Of a DNA stretch of 64,000 nucleotides, positions 1 through 12,723 are shown in pieces. The notes beneath the pieces are model-generated. The model worked only from the letters and a program-made list of their open reading frames with translations, was not told the DNA's origin and did not search any database. Source of the stretch: Mermis nigrescens (lineage: Eukaryota > Nematoda > Enoplea > Mermithida > Mermithidae); contig JAVLUZ010000154.1 of the NCBI GenBank assembly GCA_036768485.1, positions 42,736,284 to 42,800,283 on the forward strand. Reading direction: 5' to 3'. A program made the translations under genes and the position numbers. How positions within the stretch are numbered: position 1 is the first letter of the stretch; every line of letters starts with the position of its first letter.

Positions 1-590
1 TATGCGGGAGTTCGCGGCGTTTCTTATCATTTCAGTCTATTGTGTTTAAAAAGTCAACTCGGGATAAGTAGAACGTGCTATTTTTATCTGTAAGTTGATT
101 GATCTGCTGGAAAATGAGAATAAATTATGTTGCCAAAATGTTATTGAAAACCCCATCTTTGCTATGTAGCTACAATGAGATATAGCGACCTACAGTAAAT
201 AAGAAAGGAGGGGTTACTGTAGCCTCCGAGAACATTTACTAAAAAAGCTTACGGATAATTGAATTAGACTGTATGTAAGTCTAAGCCTAGGAAAAATAGA
301 GAAGTTTGAAAAAAATCAATTACTGTTGCGACTATTGTACAGGCGCACAGAGCAGGGATTTGATGCTTGTGAAAAGAAAGAAGTGACTCGCTGTCAGTTA
401 GTAGTAGTAGTAGTACCATAGGGGCGCACAGCTTGGCCGACCTTTTCGGTGTTGCTAGTCAGTCTGGGGTAGGAAAATTAGCTTTTTTAGGCCAATTGAC
501 GTCAAAAGTAGGTACGTAGATTGTGCATAAAAGAGTTACATTTATAGAATAGTTGAAGCAAATAGGGACAATTTTGACGATTTTTCAACT
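1..590. other. No gene seen
   Basis: AT-rich single-copy-looking sequence with stops in all frames. The only structure noticed is a short AGT microsatellite near 401-416. Confidence 0.6.
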
Positions 591-617
591 AATTAGTGGA
601 TACTTGATTGAATATAA

Positions 618-1090
618 AGAACTTCGCAGAAGTTCTATAGAAGTTCGATAAAGAACTTCGAAGAAGTTCTATAGAAGTTCGATAAAGAACTTCAAAGAAG
701 TTCTATAGAAGTTCTATGGAAGACTGTCGAACTTCGAAGAAGTTCTATAGAAGTTCGATAAAGAACTTCGAAGAAGTTCTATGAAGTTCAATAAAGAACT
801 TCGAAGAAGTTCTATAGAAGTTCGATAAATTACTTTGATCGAAGTTCTATAGAAGACTGTCGAACTTCGATAAGACGCTAATCGAAGTTCGATAAATTTT
901 TAATAGAACTTTGATAGAATGCACATCGAAGTTCGTCTAACTTTGAGACAAAATGCTGCAAATCTTTGATAGAACTTCGATGTTGTGCAAATCGAAGTTC
1001 GGCCTAAGTTCGACAAACCTTTTATAGAACTTCGATAGTGAGCAAATCGAAGTTCGACAGATCTTTTATAGAACTTCAAGTCGAAGTTCT
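618..1090. repeat. Tandem array of GAAGTTC / GAACTTC units
   Basis: Units such as CGAAGTTCTATAGAAG and AAAGAACTTCGAAGAAG alternate for about 470 bases. Each unit is itself partly palindromic (GAACTTCGAAGAAGTTC). It decays towards the inner arm, where spacing lengthens (ATCGAAGTTCG every 50-60 bases). Confidence 0.9.
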
Positions 1091-1901
1091 AAGAGACCAA
1101 AAAATGAGGTCATAGAACTTTGAGTGAGCAAATAGCAAGGGTCATTTAAATTTTAATAGGTACCTAAGTACCTATACATAGCTCCTAATACATGCTTCCT
1201 TGTTGAATAATAACCTTGAATTGCATTGATTTTCGGTATCCCATTTCCGAGTCATGTGAAACAGACTATAATTAATGCATGCGCCTACATAATTTATGCT
1301 CATCTTTATTGGCGATAGCATGACCTTGCACTCATCTGTTTAGCGACCCAAAGACGTTTTTCTATACGCACCTTCAAAACGCTCTCGCTAGAAAAAGATC
1401 TACGACTTGACTTGATTGACATTTGGAAATCCAGAAAGATGTTTAATTGCAAGAAATGGAATAAGGCAAAGCTTTTTTGCAAGCATAAATCGATAAAATC
1501 AAAGCTCACGCTTATGTTTAATCGAGGATTTTTAATCTGAAATTTAATTTTGTCATTTTCAACCAAACTTTACAGCTATAAACAAAGCAGCACAATTGCG
1601 ATTTAAATTCTAAAATTAGATGAGCGATATTTTTCCAATTTATAACGCTGGTTCGAAAGAAGGAGCTCTTTTCTAATATTTAGTCTTAGCTTAATTTTAT
1701 GATCCCTCAAAAGATGTTTTAAGTTCGAAAACTTCAATTTTAAAGTTTTACGGCAATTTTAATTTTAAAAAATTGTTTTTGCACGGCATATTATATTAAA
1801 AAAATGTAATAACTTTGAAATTAGTATTGAAATTTTAATTTTAAATGCCTTTTAAAATATTAACAATTTTTTAAATGAAGATGAAAACAACAGTGTAGGT
1901 A

Positions 1902-2067
1902 TAGTCGGTTTGATGCAAGTTCGGTCGTTTTAAAACTATTTCTGGCACTGGCAGATTGCGATTATAGCATTTATCTGATTCGATGTATAATTATCGTGAA
2001 CCTCGGCTTAGTGTCGATTAAAATTCTTAGAATTTATGCACGAAGTTATTAGTGAAACAGATTAGGT
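1902..2067. mobile_element. T-family MITE (TAGTCTGTTT ends), diverged
   Basis: Starts TATAGTCGGTTTGATGC and ends CACGAAGTTATTAGTGAAAC then AGATTA. The interior (AGATTGCGATTATAGCAT, GTATAATTATCGTGAAC) is nearly the same as the copy at 24030-24202. Lies in the centre of the Foldback-like element. Confidence 0.7.
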
Positions 2068-2369
2068 ACCTACATAGTTTACGAAGCTGACATGCGCTAT
2101 GCAGTAAGAAATATGCATAGGTATAGATAATTAATGAGCACAGCTTTTTTGCACATTAAGTAATATGTAATTCGGCTCTTTACTGTGTGTATGCGACGCT
2201 AAAAGCAGCATGTAGGGAGCGCACATTATGCTATATATCATTCCCAGTGCTTAAAGTCGTTCGTGCCTAATAATGGGGTTGAGGTTTGACAGAAATCTAT
2301 CCTACTGTAGTTCCACGTATTTGAGGACGAGGTCAGCATCACAAACCTACATACATGTACGAGTATATG

Positions 2370-2394
2370 TACGCACTCCATGCAGGAGTGCGTA
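2370..2394. repeat. Short hairpin TACGCACTCC / GGAGTGCGTA
   Basis: Perfect 10-bp arms with a 5-base loop ATGCA. The arm motif GTACGCACTCC is repeated once more just downstream (2397-2407). Confidence 0.7.
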
Positions 2395-3317
2395 TGTACG
2401 CACTCCGTGCAGGCAGGCCGCTAATAAGGCAAGAATTGTTTCATCCTGGGAGAAAAAAATCTGTTTTTCTTCCTCATAACGTAGTATGGTGGCAGGGCCT
2501 AAAGGTAAAGTCTACAAAACGGAGTTCCGGAATGAAATTGGGAAACTTTATTCAGGTAGCCAATTTTAATTAATTGACTGAATTAGAAAAAGGATGGGTA
2601 TACAATATGCGAGATAATCAAAAACAAGATGGAAAAATCAAATTTTTATTTCATTGTTCCGTGAACTAGGCGAAATTATATTGAAATAAAAGAAAGTCAG
2701 CACTCAAGAAAGTGTAGGCTGAAAATTTTTCGATATACGTAGGTGCCTGATTTTCGGTTTTTTGACAAATGTCCTCAATTTAAAAACAACTTTAGAATAT
2801 ATATGTTTTTACAGAATAATTATGTTGAGTTTTTTACAATCAAATTCAATTAACAAACCATTTTCACTGTTTTAACATGTGTTTTGAACCTTTAATGGTT
2901 TGCTTTATGATTTTCGGAGTCTTATCAATTAGTAAAAATGGTTCAATTAAACACATTACGTCGACATACATAGATGCATTAAATGAATGAGGACATCGGC
3001 TAATTGGCCTGACTACGAATACAAATGCCCGTTCGTTAGATTGGGTTCCTAGAAAATATCGATTCTTGCCTTTTCATATGAAAATTTTTACTTGCGCGTA
3101 AGTCGGACGGACTGTGTGTTCTGTCCGTTTGACCATCAGTATAGCATCTTGCCTTAAATAAGCATTGCCTACACATGCCACGATGACATGTCCAATGACC
3201 CCTGCCCTATCGTGATGTGTCCTTTCTACTCGCCATTGTTTGAGTCAACTCATAAATCAACTCAAGCGCACATTCATGATTTGCTATACAGTGTAATACT
3301 AGCGAACGAGATGTCGC

Positions 3318-4006
3318 CATACCTGGGCATGGCGGGTTTCGGGGTATGCGTATGCACCCTCAGAAGGTATGCGTATGCACCCCCAGAAACCAAATCTGGG
3401 GGGTGCACAGTATGTGGCCACCTCCAGAATTCAATTTTTGAAAATTTTTTCGTTTTTTTCCGCAATTTTTTTGTGGCCAATGGATAGTACTCGATGAGAA
3501 ACGTGTTTTTTTCGTCATAACACCATACCTGGGCGTGGGGCGGTGGGTAGGGAAGGGTGGTATGCACTCCCCAGAAACCAAAGCACCCCCAGAATTCATT
3601 TTTGATTTTTTTGTTTTTTTCGATATTTTGTGATGCCAATCGATAGTACTTGATGAGAAACGTTGAAAAATGGTGTTTTTTCGCAATACCATGCACCCCC
3701 CAGATTTTTTGACCTTTGAAAAAATCTTGCATCCCCCACCAGAACTTTGGTGCCGCCCATACCTGGGAGTGGAGGGGGATTTGGGAGGTATGCACCCCCG
3801 AGAAACCAAAACACCTCTCCCGAATTCGATTTTTGAAATTTTTTTTTGTCTTTTTCACAAGTTTTTGATGTTAATGGATAGTTCTCGATAAGAAACGTTG
3901 AAAAATTGTTTTTTCCGCCATATCACTATTTTCAAGGCCATTTTTTGACCTTTGAAAAAATCTTGCACCCCACCCCCTCCCAGAACTTTGGTGGCGCCCA
4001 CGTATG
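3318..4006 (-). mobile_element. Family A, array of three minus-strand copies
   Basis: Each copy starts CATACCTGGGC (3318, 3524, 3758) and contains the family core in reverse: GATGCCAATGGATAGT, GATGAGAAACGTTG, TTTTTGACCTTTGAAAAA. The block ends CCCACGTATG. Flanks GATGTCGC (3310-3317) and GTGGTCGC (4007-4014) agree at 6 of 8 positions, so the array appears bounded by one target duplication. Confidence 0.8.
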
Positions 4007-4977
4007 GTGGTCGCCACACATAACGAAAAATAAAATTAATATGGACATTCAAGTCTAAACATTTTCAATCAGATGCAAGAGCTTCAAAACGCGATTGTGA
4101 TCTAGAATTTATAATTCCAACCACACATTTAGAAATTGATTTTAATTTGATATCAGAAGTCCAGACTTAACACTAATGAACTAAATACTTAAGTTGGCTT
4201 TTAAAAACAATATTTTTTCAAATTTTACGCGTCTAAAATTAAAATTTCACTATGAAGTTTAGAGTTATTACATTTTTGATAATATAATATACGTACAAAA
4301 ACAATTTTTTAAAATTAAAATTTTGTAAAATTTCAAATTTTTTTTAACTTAAAACATTTTTTGAGGGATCATAAAATTAAGCTAAGACTAAATATTAGAA
4401 AATAGCTCCTTCATTCGAACCAGCGTTATAAATTGGAAAAATATCGCTCATCTAATTTTAGAATTTAAATCGCAATTGTGCTGCTTTGTTTATACCTGTA
4501 AAGTTTGGTTGAAAATGACAAAATTAAATTTCACATTAAAAATCCTCGATTAAACATAAGCGTGAGCTTTGATTTTATCGATTTATGCTTGCAAAAAAGC
4601 TTTGCCTTATTCCATTTCTTGCAATTAAACATCTTTCTGGATTTCCAAATGTCAATCAAGTCAAGTCGTAGATATTTTTCTAGCGAGAACGTTTTGAAGG
4701 TGCCTATAGAAAAACGTCTTTGGGTCGCTGAAGAGATGAGTGCAAGGTCATGCTATCGCCAATAAAGATGAGCATAAATTATGTAGGCGCATGCATTAAT
4801 TATAGTCTGTTTCCTATGACTCGGAAATGGGATACCGAAAATCAATACAATTCAAGGTTATTATCAAACAAGGAAGCATGTATTAGGAGCTATGTATAGG
4901 TACTTAGGTACCTATTAAAATTTAAATGACCCTTGCTATTTGCTCACTCAAAGTTCTATGACCTCATTTTTTGGTCT

Positions 4978-5214
4978 CTTTGAACTTCGACTTGAAGTTC
5001 TATAAAAGATCTGTCGAACTTCGATTTGCTCACTATCGAAGTTCTATAAAAGGTTTGTCGAACTTAGGCCGAACTTCGATTTGCACAACATCGAAGTTCT
5101 ATTGAAGATTTGCAGCACTTCGTCTCGAAGTTAGACGAACTTTGATGTGCATTCTATCGAAGTTCTATTAAAAATTTATCGAACTTCGATTAGCGTCTTA
5201 TCGATGTTCGACTG
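4978..5214. repeat. Right-arm GAACTTCGA array
   Basis: Mirror of the inner part of the left array, with motifs CGAACTTCGATT and ATCGAAGTTCTAT. It ends at the palindrome-like TCTTATCGATGTTCGAC; beyond 5214 homology with the left arm stops. Confidence 0.85.
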
Positions 5215-5484
5215 AAATAATTTAATAATATATTAATATAATCTTACTGGCTGTGTGGAGTAAAAATAGCAAAAATTGCAGCGAAAAAGCGAGCAGACAA
5301 GACAACCCCATTCTGGTGGTCTGGTATATTCTCAAGGGTCAGTCAGATACTGCGGGTAAAACCCCCAGACCTACATTTATGTGTGCTTGATGCCTAATAC
5401 CTCTTTGACCTCAGGTGTAAAAGTTATGGCATTCAGTTGGCTGCTTTGCATCACTCTCGTTTACTACACTTAGGTCCAGGCGAC

Positions 5485-5735
5485 CATAGGTGGGCGGCAC
5501 TAAAGTTCTGGGGGGGGTGCAAGATTTTTCAAAGGTCAAAAAAATGGCCTTGAAAATGCTGGCATGGCGAAAAAACACCATTTTTCAACGTTCCTCATCA
5601 AGCGCTATCCATCGGCATCAAAAATTTCAAAAATTGAATTCTGGAGGAGGGTATTTTGATTTCTGGGGGAGGGTGTATTTTGGTTTCTCGGGGGGGAGGG
5701 TGCATACCCCAAAACCTCCCCCACGCCCAAGTATG
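5485..5735 (+). mobile_element. Family A MITE with perfect 8-bp duplication
   Basis: 251 bp. Begins CATAGGTGGGCGGCAC and ends CCCACGCCCAAGTATG (imperfect terminal inverted repeats). Flanked by CAGGCGAC at 5477-5484 and 5736-5743. 8-bp duplications are typical of hAT-type elements. Confidence 0.9.
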
Positions 5736-5743
5736 CAGGCGAC

Positions 5744-7210
5744 CATGTTAACACTTTATCTTTTTAGTTCATTTATCTTGCAAATTATCGTTATCCTTCT
5801 TAATTCTCATCTTTATCTTTATCTTCTAGATTTTGGAGTTTCAACTTTCTTTTATCTTGCAAAAATCCTTATCTTCTGCAACACTAGTTAGAATCTCCGA
5901 AGGATTCGCTATCAGGCTAACTTTCTTTTTTTATAGCATAACGCGAACAGGTCGAAAATTTCAAAGTCTGGCAAAACATTTTCTTGGTTTTTTGCAAATT
6001 CAATTCGTGAAAAGGATGTCATGACTCAATCGTCAATAGCATTGCGTAGAGAATTCATTTTTCTACAAGGTAAAAAATTTGTATAAATGAATGAATATTG
6101 ACTGATATTGAAGAAATTTGGAAACCTTCAATTTTCACAAATATGCCCGATCCGCAATTTTGATGCTTTCTAACAAAGCACAGAAACGTTTTGATGCATT
6201 TTTACTTCATATTTCTTACTTGGATACCATGGTCTACCAGTGCGCACAATTTCATTAAATTATGAGAAATGTGATGGAGACCGTCACTGTACTAAACGGA
6301 CGAATCTTAACGGCAGTTGCTCATAGGTGGCACCACTTATGCTCTCATTGCAGCTTGTCGCTATAAATCCTTCTTACTGATGTTAAATTTGCTTTGCTTA
6401 ATAACTGCTTAAAAAACGTAAAATATGCTGTTACAGTAATAATATATAAAGCGGAACGGGCCGTTTGTAATGAAAAAACTATAGGTTACCGAATAGATTA
6501 TGCCTATTTATTTACTTTGGATAATAAGGTAGCAATAAAAAACAAGACATAAGCTACAAACACATCACAATAAATAGGGGTACATTTATAGTGCACAACA
6601 TAACAATGCGAGCGTTTTCGGTCATCATTTTCTGAAAATTTTTTCCGAAAAAGGCTATTCACTATTGAGTTTTAAGCAATTTATTTTAACTTAGACATAA
6701 TTATAATTATAGAAATTTTTCATTGAACAGATATCACCTAAAACGTCGGCTACCCCGCACCAAAAATTGGAGCCATTACCAGAAATGCACTGCCCGAGGT
6801 GGAGGTAACAGATTGAATAATTTATGTACCTATATCTAAATAATAAAAATTAACAACCAATTTAAAAAAAACTGACGATCCTACAGGGGTGAAAAAAATT
6901 CCTGGGGACACTCAGAAACACTTTGCAGGCAGTGAAACCATCAAAGAACATGTATGTATGGCATTACGCGAGATTAAAGAACGTACAATTTTATAATTGT
7001 TCATTTTTTCGAGAATTTTGGCTTTGGAGAAGTAGACTGAAAAACCGAGCTCGCTGCCATCAAATTTTCAATGTATTGCCCCAGCACTTGATTCTCCGAT
7101 CTTAGCTTCAAACTTTCCTCTTTGACACTGTCCACGCGTTGAGACAAATCTGAATAAACTGCAATTTAGAAATATTTACAAAATGCTTTATATTCAGCAA
7201 TTGCATCGGA
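5744..7210. other. No gene seen
   Basis: AT-rich. 5750-5890 is pyrimidine-rich with repeated TTATCTTTATCTT. The rest has no repeat family or splice-bounded frame I recognise. Confidence 0.5.
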
Positions 7211-7387
7211 GCGTGTAATGAATACTTTTTTAGTTAGTAAGTACCACATAGGGCGTGGGTCTGAAGATTTGAACAATCCGATAAACTCTCGAATTAAATT
7301 TTCGGCATTTTTAGCGACTTTGTCTCATTACTCCCATAATTTGGTCGCTGCCAATGTACATATGGTAGACACCACCATAGATGTTAC

Positions 7388-8035
7388 AGGAAGGAAAAGG
7401 GACCCCCTCCAACCCAAAGTTGGTCGGTCGTCCCCGTCCATCTCTCACAGCCGGAAAATTTTTAACCCCATCTCCCCCGATTTTTGGAAAAAATTGAATT
7501 TTTTTGGCCATTTTTATGTGTTTTTTGGCCTAAAAATGGCCGGAGAAGCCCGTCATCAAAATTTCGAGCCGTTACATGTACGGGTACCATACATGGGTGC
7601 GGGGCGGGGGGTCTGGGGGATAGCCCCAGAATCTGAAAGACACCCCAAAATCGATAGACCCCCAGAATTGAATTTTTGGTGCAATTTTTAGCAATTTGGC
7701 CCCATCAGACCTCCCAGCATTTTGTTGTTGCCCAAGGGTAGGCACCGCACATGGGCGTGGGGGTCTCTGGAACATATATACATGGGCAGCGACCAAATCG
7801 TGGGGAGTCCGACGGGGCGAAATTGCCAAAAAAGCACCAAAACTCCAATTCTGGGGGTCTATCGCTTTTTCGTGGAGTCCACCGAATTCTCGGGGGTCCG
7901 AAACCCCCCCCCCACGCTAATGTGTGCTCTGGACCCCCCTCTCCCCTAGAATCCACCGGACACTCCAGAATTGAATTTTGGTGCTATTTTTGGCAATTTG
8001 GCACCATCAGCTCCCCAGAATTTGGTCGATAACTT
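7388..8035. repeat. Cluster of family C and D copies
   Basis: A C-family copy (about 7388-7585: CCCAAAGTTGGTCGGTC ... CGAGCCGTTACATGTAC) is followed by three D-family pieces in alternating orientation (about 7589-7741 minus, 7772-7930 plus, 7933-8035 minus). The D core is GGGCAGCGACCAAAT, then AATTCTGGGGGTCTATCG. The frames open here on both strands are repeat-derived. Confidence 0.75.
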
Positions 8036-8709
8036 GCGTCGATCAGTGAGCAAGGCTAAAATTCAGCATTCGAAAATTTCAGAGACAAGAATTTAAAAAA
8101 ATTGATTAAATAAACTATGAACATAATTTTCCCACGTTTTTCACTAAGCTCGATCGATTGTTTCGTACGAAAAATAACAATAGAAGACAGATTTACCAGA
8201 ATGAATGCTCGAGGTTGCGAGCGAAAATGCAATTAGGCAAATCAGGCTCAGAGTTTCTAGAAAGTTATTACATTAGAGGTGTGTGAAATTAGATTTTCCA
8301 TTCGAATACAACTGTGTGCACAAATGTAATTAGACGAGCTCAGATCTTCGAGCTTTCATCCGAAATAGAGGGAGATCCTGCTTATTCATATGGACTTCGA
8401 TTCTGATCGAACAGTGACGAAAGTCTCTAAAACGAGACTTTTTATGACGTGCAATTGGCTTAGAAAGTAATGAAAATTTAGGGAACGACGAAATTTTTGT
8501 AATACGCATTGATTTACTTTAACACGTAGATGTAACAAGGGTGTGAGGGATGCTCCGATTGAGATCAGCCTCTCCAAAACCCGAAATGCTGAGATTTTTA
8601 CCTCGCCCAATAACACAGAAGAAACTTACTTCTAAATTTTTTCAGACGTTTTTGTCGATTTCGACCAAAAAAATCAACTTCACCCTTAAAAAACGCCAAC
8701 TACTTCATC

Positions 8710-8866
8710 CATACATGAGCAGCAGTCAAATTCTGGGGGAGGGGTCCGAAACGGTTGAATCGCTAAAAATGACACAAAAAATTCAATTCTGGGGGTCTGC
8801 CAATTTCTTTTTAGGGATCCACCTGATTCTGGGGATTTCACACAGACCCCTTCCAGCCTAAGTGTG
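8710..8866 (+). repeat. Family D copy
   Basis: Begins CATACATGAGCAGCAG and ends CCAGCCTAAGTGTG. The interior has CAATTCTGGGGGTCTGCC and GGATCCACCTGATTCTGGGG. Confidence 0.7.
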
Positions 8867-8904
8867 ACCGCCACCCGAAATTTTCTATTGTAGCATGTAT
8901 ACGC

Positions 8905-9339
8905 CACACGTGGGTGTAAGCGGGAAGAGGGGGGGGTTGAGGGTATACATCCCCCAGAAGGCCGAATACCACCAAAAACGGAAATACCCCCAAAATACAA
9001 TTTTCTGGGTTTCTGATGACAGAAAATACTGAAAATTTTCTCAAAACGAAACAAAGCGCCGAAAAATTTGGTATTTTTGCTTTCTAAATGCAGTTTCTAT
9101 CATTATAAAGAGATATAGAACAAAAAATTACTCATTCCAGCGCGGAGCGCGAGAATTTATGGGAATTTCAGACTTTTTTTACAGTTTTCTTGATTTTTTG
9201 ATGCCAATGGATAGTGCTTGATGAGAAACCTTAAAAAGGCTCTTTTTCGCCAGAACACCATTTTTAGACCATTTTTTACCTATAAAAAATCTTGCACCCC
9301 CCACCACACCCCCCAGAATTTTGGTTCTGCCCACCTATG
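8905..9339 (-). mobile_element. Family A MITE, long copy with perfect 8-bp duplication
   Basis: Begins CACACGTGGGTG and ends CTGCCCACCTATG. GTATACGC flanks it at 8897-8904 and 9340-9347. At 435 bp it is longer than most A copies; an internal segment (about 9000-9160) resembles the B-family interior with a GC palindrome remnant (AAAGCGCCG, GCGCGGAGCGCG). Confidence 0.88.
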
Positions 9340-9915
9340 GTATACGCCTTCTTCTAAGGTACATTGGTCAATCTAGCAATTATCCATGTTTTAGCTAAAA
9401 ATCGGAAGAACAAAAAACTAGTTTTGTTTAAATAAACGTCTGTGCGGTAAAAAATTATATATTTTGATAAATGAACTCTGGCACTTATCGGCGCAGCGAG
9501 AAAAGGTAAATTTTCAAAAGGACCGCAGAAAAATCAGTAAACAAAAGAATCTAAAAAGGCAAAAAATTTTTATTATTCGAGTTTCTTCTCAAAGTAATTA
9601 TAAAAATGGGGAAAAATTGTTATGTAAGAGTTTATATGGAGCGAAATGTACCTTATACATGCATAACTAGCAATATGACCTTGGTAATATTTAGCAATAT
9701 GACCTTGGTAAATAATCATTCCTCTATTTGACGTACCTGATATTATAAATAATAAAAATATGATTATGATTAGTATAAATAGTTTTTTATTTTCAAATAC
9801 AGGAGGAAAAAATTTCGTTAGTATAGGAGAGTAGAACGAAGAGCTCGGAATTCTAGTAAATGAATAAATAGACAAACAAATGAATAAAATATAAATAAAT
9901 ATAAATTGGAACATA

Positions 9916-10509
9916 CAGGGTGGGCCAAAAAAGGCTACATTCCAATTCAACAGGTCATAACTTCAGCTGATGTGAACATGAGACGTTAGAACTGGCAACA
10001 TTAGATAGATGAAAGTGTCTTCTTTCGAATCGTGTAAAAAATTTTGGCCAGATATCAATGCTTCGAGCGCTACGGCAAATAGTTTACACCCTACTTTGAT
10101 ATTGTTTAAAGGCCAATAGCGTCATTGGTACTGCCATCAATTTGCATCCAATTTTCATGATATCCTGATATTTTTGCACTCAGTAGGAAGCGTATCTACT
10201 CTGAGGGTTTAAAAAATGTGGTACCTAATTTTTGTGAAGGTATTTATTGTCAAACAGGTCAAAAACGGATTCCTACATACGCAGGAATGTGATACAATGC
10301 AGAAACTCTGAGGTAAGAACAATATCAAAGTGAGGTGTAAACAAACAGTCGTAGTGCACGAATCGCTGGCAGCTGGCCAAAATTTTTTACACGATTCGAA
10401 AGAAGACACTTTTATCTATCTAATGTTGCCAGTTCTAACGTGTCATGTTCACATCAGCCGAAGTTATACTCTGTTGAATCGGAATGTAGCCTTTTTTTGG
10501 CCCACCCTG
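9916..10509. mobile_element. Tc1/mariner-type non-autonomous element
   Basis: 594 bp. Begins CAGGGTGGGCCAAAAAAGGC and ends with its complement GGCCCACCCTG, with TA on each side (9914-9915, 10510-10511). Terminal inverted repeats run about 195 bp (9916-10111 with 10315-10509) with few differences and share CTGGCAACATTAGATAGAT and CGTGTAAAAAATTTTGGCCA. TA duplication and CAGGGTGG ends fit Tc1/mariner. There is no transposase frame. Confidence 0.9.
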
Positions 10510-10519
10510 TATATATATA

Positions 10520-12040
10520 CAGCTGAAAATTTTAGGAAAGCTCACCATCCAAGGTATTCTGCAACTCGAGAACTTGAGATATTAAAGCGGCTTTTTCTTC
10601 CTGATCTTCGACTTCATCGTCATATCCTTTAGGATTACATCGATATTTAATTGTAAAGACGGGAAGGAGCATGTAAATGCTGAACGTTCAAAACCAGGTC
10701 GAAAAATCAATAGCGAATAATAAGAAAGACATACGTTGCTTGTTTTCACACAGCTGTTTACGTTAATGTTAAACTACTCAAATATAATCAAACCACCAAA
10801 AGAATTTAGAATCTTCGCTACAATTATAAAGGAAGGATTGATTTCAGATTACAATGCCAAAATGTATGTACAACAATTGAACATAATAACTTCTTGAAAA
10901 GGAAGTCCCTTCATTATTTCTAAACCAGGATAAAAAACCGTATAAGCCTGCTGGCTAAACAAACAGAAAGGAAAATTTAAATTTCTCACGTGATTTTTCA
11001 ACTTGTTTTTGTGTACATAACCTATTTCGTTTTGGGCGCTTAAACGCTCCGTAATAGGAAAAGCTTAATTAATAAGTATACAGAATGAAGCACTGTCATG
11101 TATAACATAGGTGTGTAGCGAATAAGGATAAAATAGCACAGAACGGCAGTAATTCGCAGTTTGTAGTTGATTTCATGTCTCTTCGTAGAAATCTAGCGGA
11201 TTCTGAGGGGTTTTTGGATTCTTGGGACTAATACCCCTCCACGCCCATGTTTGCTTATGCGTTCCTGACCATTCTGCGTTATGCGGTAGCATAATACCCA
11301 AATAATACGACTGTTTTGCTTTACTTTTGTTTCAATTGATGGTGTGGTGGGTGATCAAAATCCTAACAATTATTTTTTATTCTTATTTATGTACATAATT
11401 TGATTCACTGATGCAATACAGGGCACTTAGTTAATTATTGCGCACTTAAAAAACCAACTCGCGCAAATGTGCAATAAAGTAATCACAGTAAATTACCAAA
11501 ACTGAATGAATGAATGCCACCGCCGGTTGACGGCAATGAACTTGCAGGTTTAACGTGGCCAGAAGTAAGAACGGCAGGGTGAATAGAATCATCGCCTTCA
11601 TCCGCCAACGGTATGTCGTTCTCATTGCGATTCATCATTTATACGTCAAATTAAAGTATAGGTAAGTGCCTAGGAAAAATGAAGCTTTTAGGCACATTAA
11701 CGACTAAACTGCAAGTGACTGCGAAATAAGCGCAAAAAACTAGCCTAACCAACCGTTTATTTATGCAGGTCAGTTAGCAGTAAACGAACGTTATGAAGCA
11801 GCTAATTTTTGAAACAATTTTAGGGGGCCTTTTTTAATGTCCTAAATACATAGAAGGCCTATAAGCAATTTTCCTTAATTTAAAAGGCTATGTAGATTCA
11901 AAAAACCAATACCCAATGATCTTTGCACCCAAAAAACCAACAAAAAATCAAAAACCCAGACCGCGATGTCAACCCTGGATAAAATCTATTTCGTTTAAAC
12001 CCATGCCAAGCCCGAGGTGTTGTGGTCTAGGTAGGTAATA
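10520..12040. other. No gene seen
   Basis: AT-rich, many stops on both strands. Nothing above background apart from a D-like end near 11215-11260 (CCCCTCCACGCCCATGT). Confidence 0.5.
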
Positions 12041-12052
12041 CACGTTGTTGTC

Positions 12053-12215
12053 ATCCTGGGCAACGACCGAATTCCGAAGGTCTGGGTTGGGTGGTGGTGT
12101 GAAGTTGACGAAATCTCAAAAAAATTACCAAAAATTTAATTATAGGGGGTCTCTCGATTCTTGGGGTTTATCGGATTCTCGGGGGTTCACCCCCAACGCA
12201 GCCCTCCCACCCATG
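12053..12215 (+). repeat. Family D copy
   Basis: Starts CATCCTGGGCAACGACC and ends near CCCACCCATGATAAA. The interior has the D pattern of GGGGGTCTCTCGATTC and TCGGATTCTCGGGGGT. Confidence 0.6.
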
Positions 12216-12339
12216 ATAAATTTTCGCTGTTGTCCATCTTGGTCCACCGACCCATCGGGTTGTTGGATCTTGAACTTTCATCAGTGACATACCTTGCTGT
12301 CCATCACCGTTCCTGGCGATTCAATTCACCATGGTGTGA

Positions 12340-12715
12340 ACAAACATGCACAGCATGGGAATTCTGGGGGAAGGGAATTATGAAGTGCCCCTTTTTTGGG
12401 TCCATAAATGGTAAGTATGTATCAAAAACAACGTTTTTCAGCGTTTCTGACCATGCTCTATCTTTCTAGAGCATAAAAACATGATAAACTTTCGAAAAAA
12501 AATTTAGAAAGTTGGAACAAATTGAGCAAAATATAGTCAAAACATGAAAATGATGCAAAGCGCAGAAGATTTGACACTTTTAAGCAGATAAATAGCTAAA
12601 AACGTTTAAAAAATCATCTTTTCTACAAATTATTAGAAAATCTTTGGGAAGTTTAAAAAAACCGCCACTTCTGGGGGCGAAAAAAGGTTAGCAGAGGATA
12701 AAAATTTTTCTGGTG
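12340..12715 (+). repeat. Family E copy
   Basis: Starts near CATGCACAGCATGGGAAT, runs through GTTTCTGACCATGCTCTATC, TTTCTAGAGCATAAAAAC and AGCAAAATATAGTCAAAA to AACCGCCACTTCTGGGGG. The GC palindrome is reduced to GCAAAGCGC here. Confidence 0.65.
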
Positions 12716-12723
12716 AGGTGACC

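Larger units (their letters stand above)
618..5214. mobile_element. Foldback-like element with arms of about 1 kb
   Basis: Arms at about 857-1870 and 4195-5214 are reverse complements over about 1 kb with scattered differences. The same 86-codon frame appears on the minus strand at 1306-1566 and on the plus strand at 4505-4765, which shows arm identity rather than a gene. The outer part of the left arm is a tandem array (618-1090) of GAAGTTC-type units; the right arm has a shorter array (4978-5214). Long TIRs built from tandem subrepeats around an unrelated centre are the hallmark of Foldback elements. The centre (1871-4194) has a T-family MITE and three A-family copies. I could not define a target duplication. 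Confidence 0.75.

Noticed and set aside
618..1090. CRISPR-like array of spaced repeats
   Set aside because: Units are palindromic, unevenly spaced, without unique spacers of constant length, in eukaryotic DNA within a transposon arm.
1306..1566. 86-codon open frame, with a near-identical partner at 4505-4765
   Set aside because: Both lie in the inverted arms of the Foldback-like element. No known domain; conservation is explained by arm identity.
3274..3858. 194-codon minus-strand frame rich in Trp/Gly
   Set aside because: Spans the family A array. Frames of the same kind appear over other A copies with different shifts; repeat-derived.
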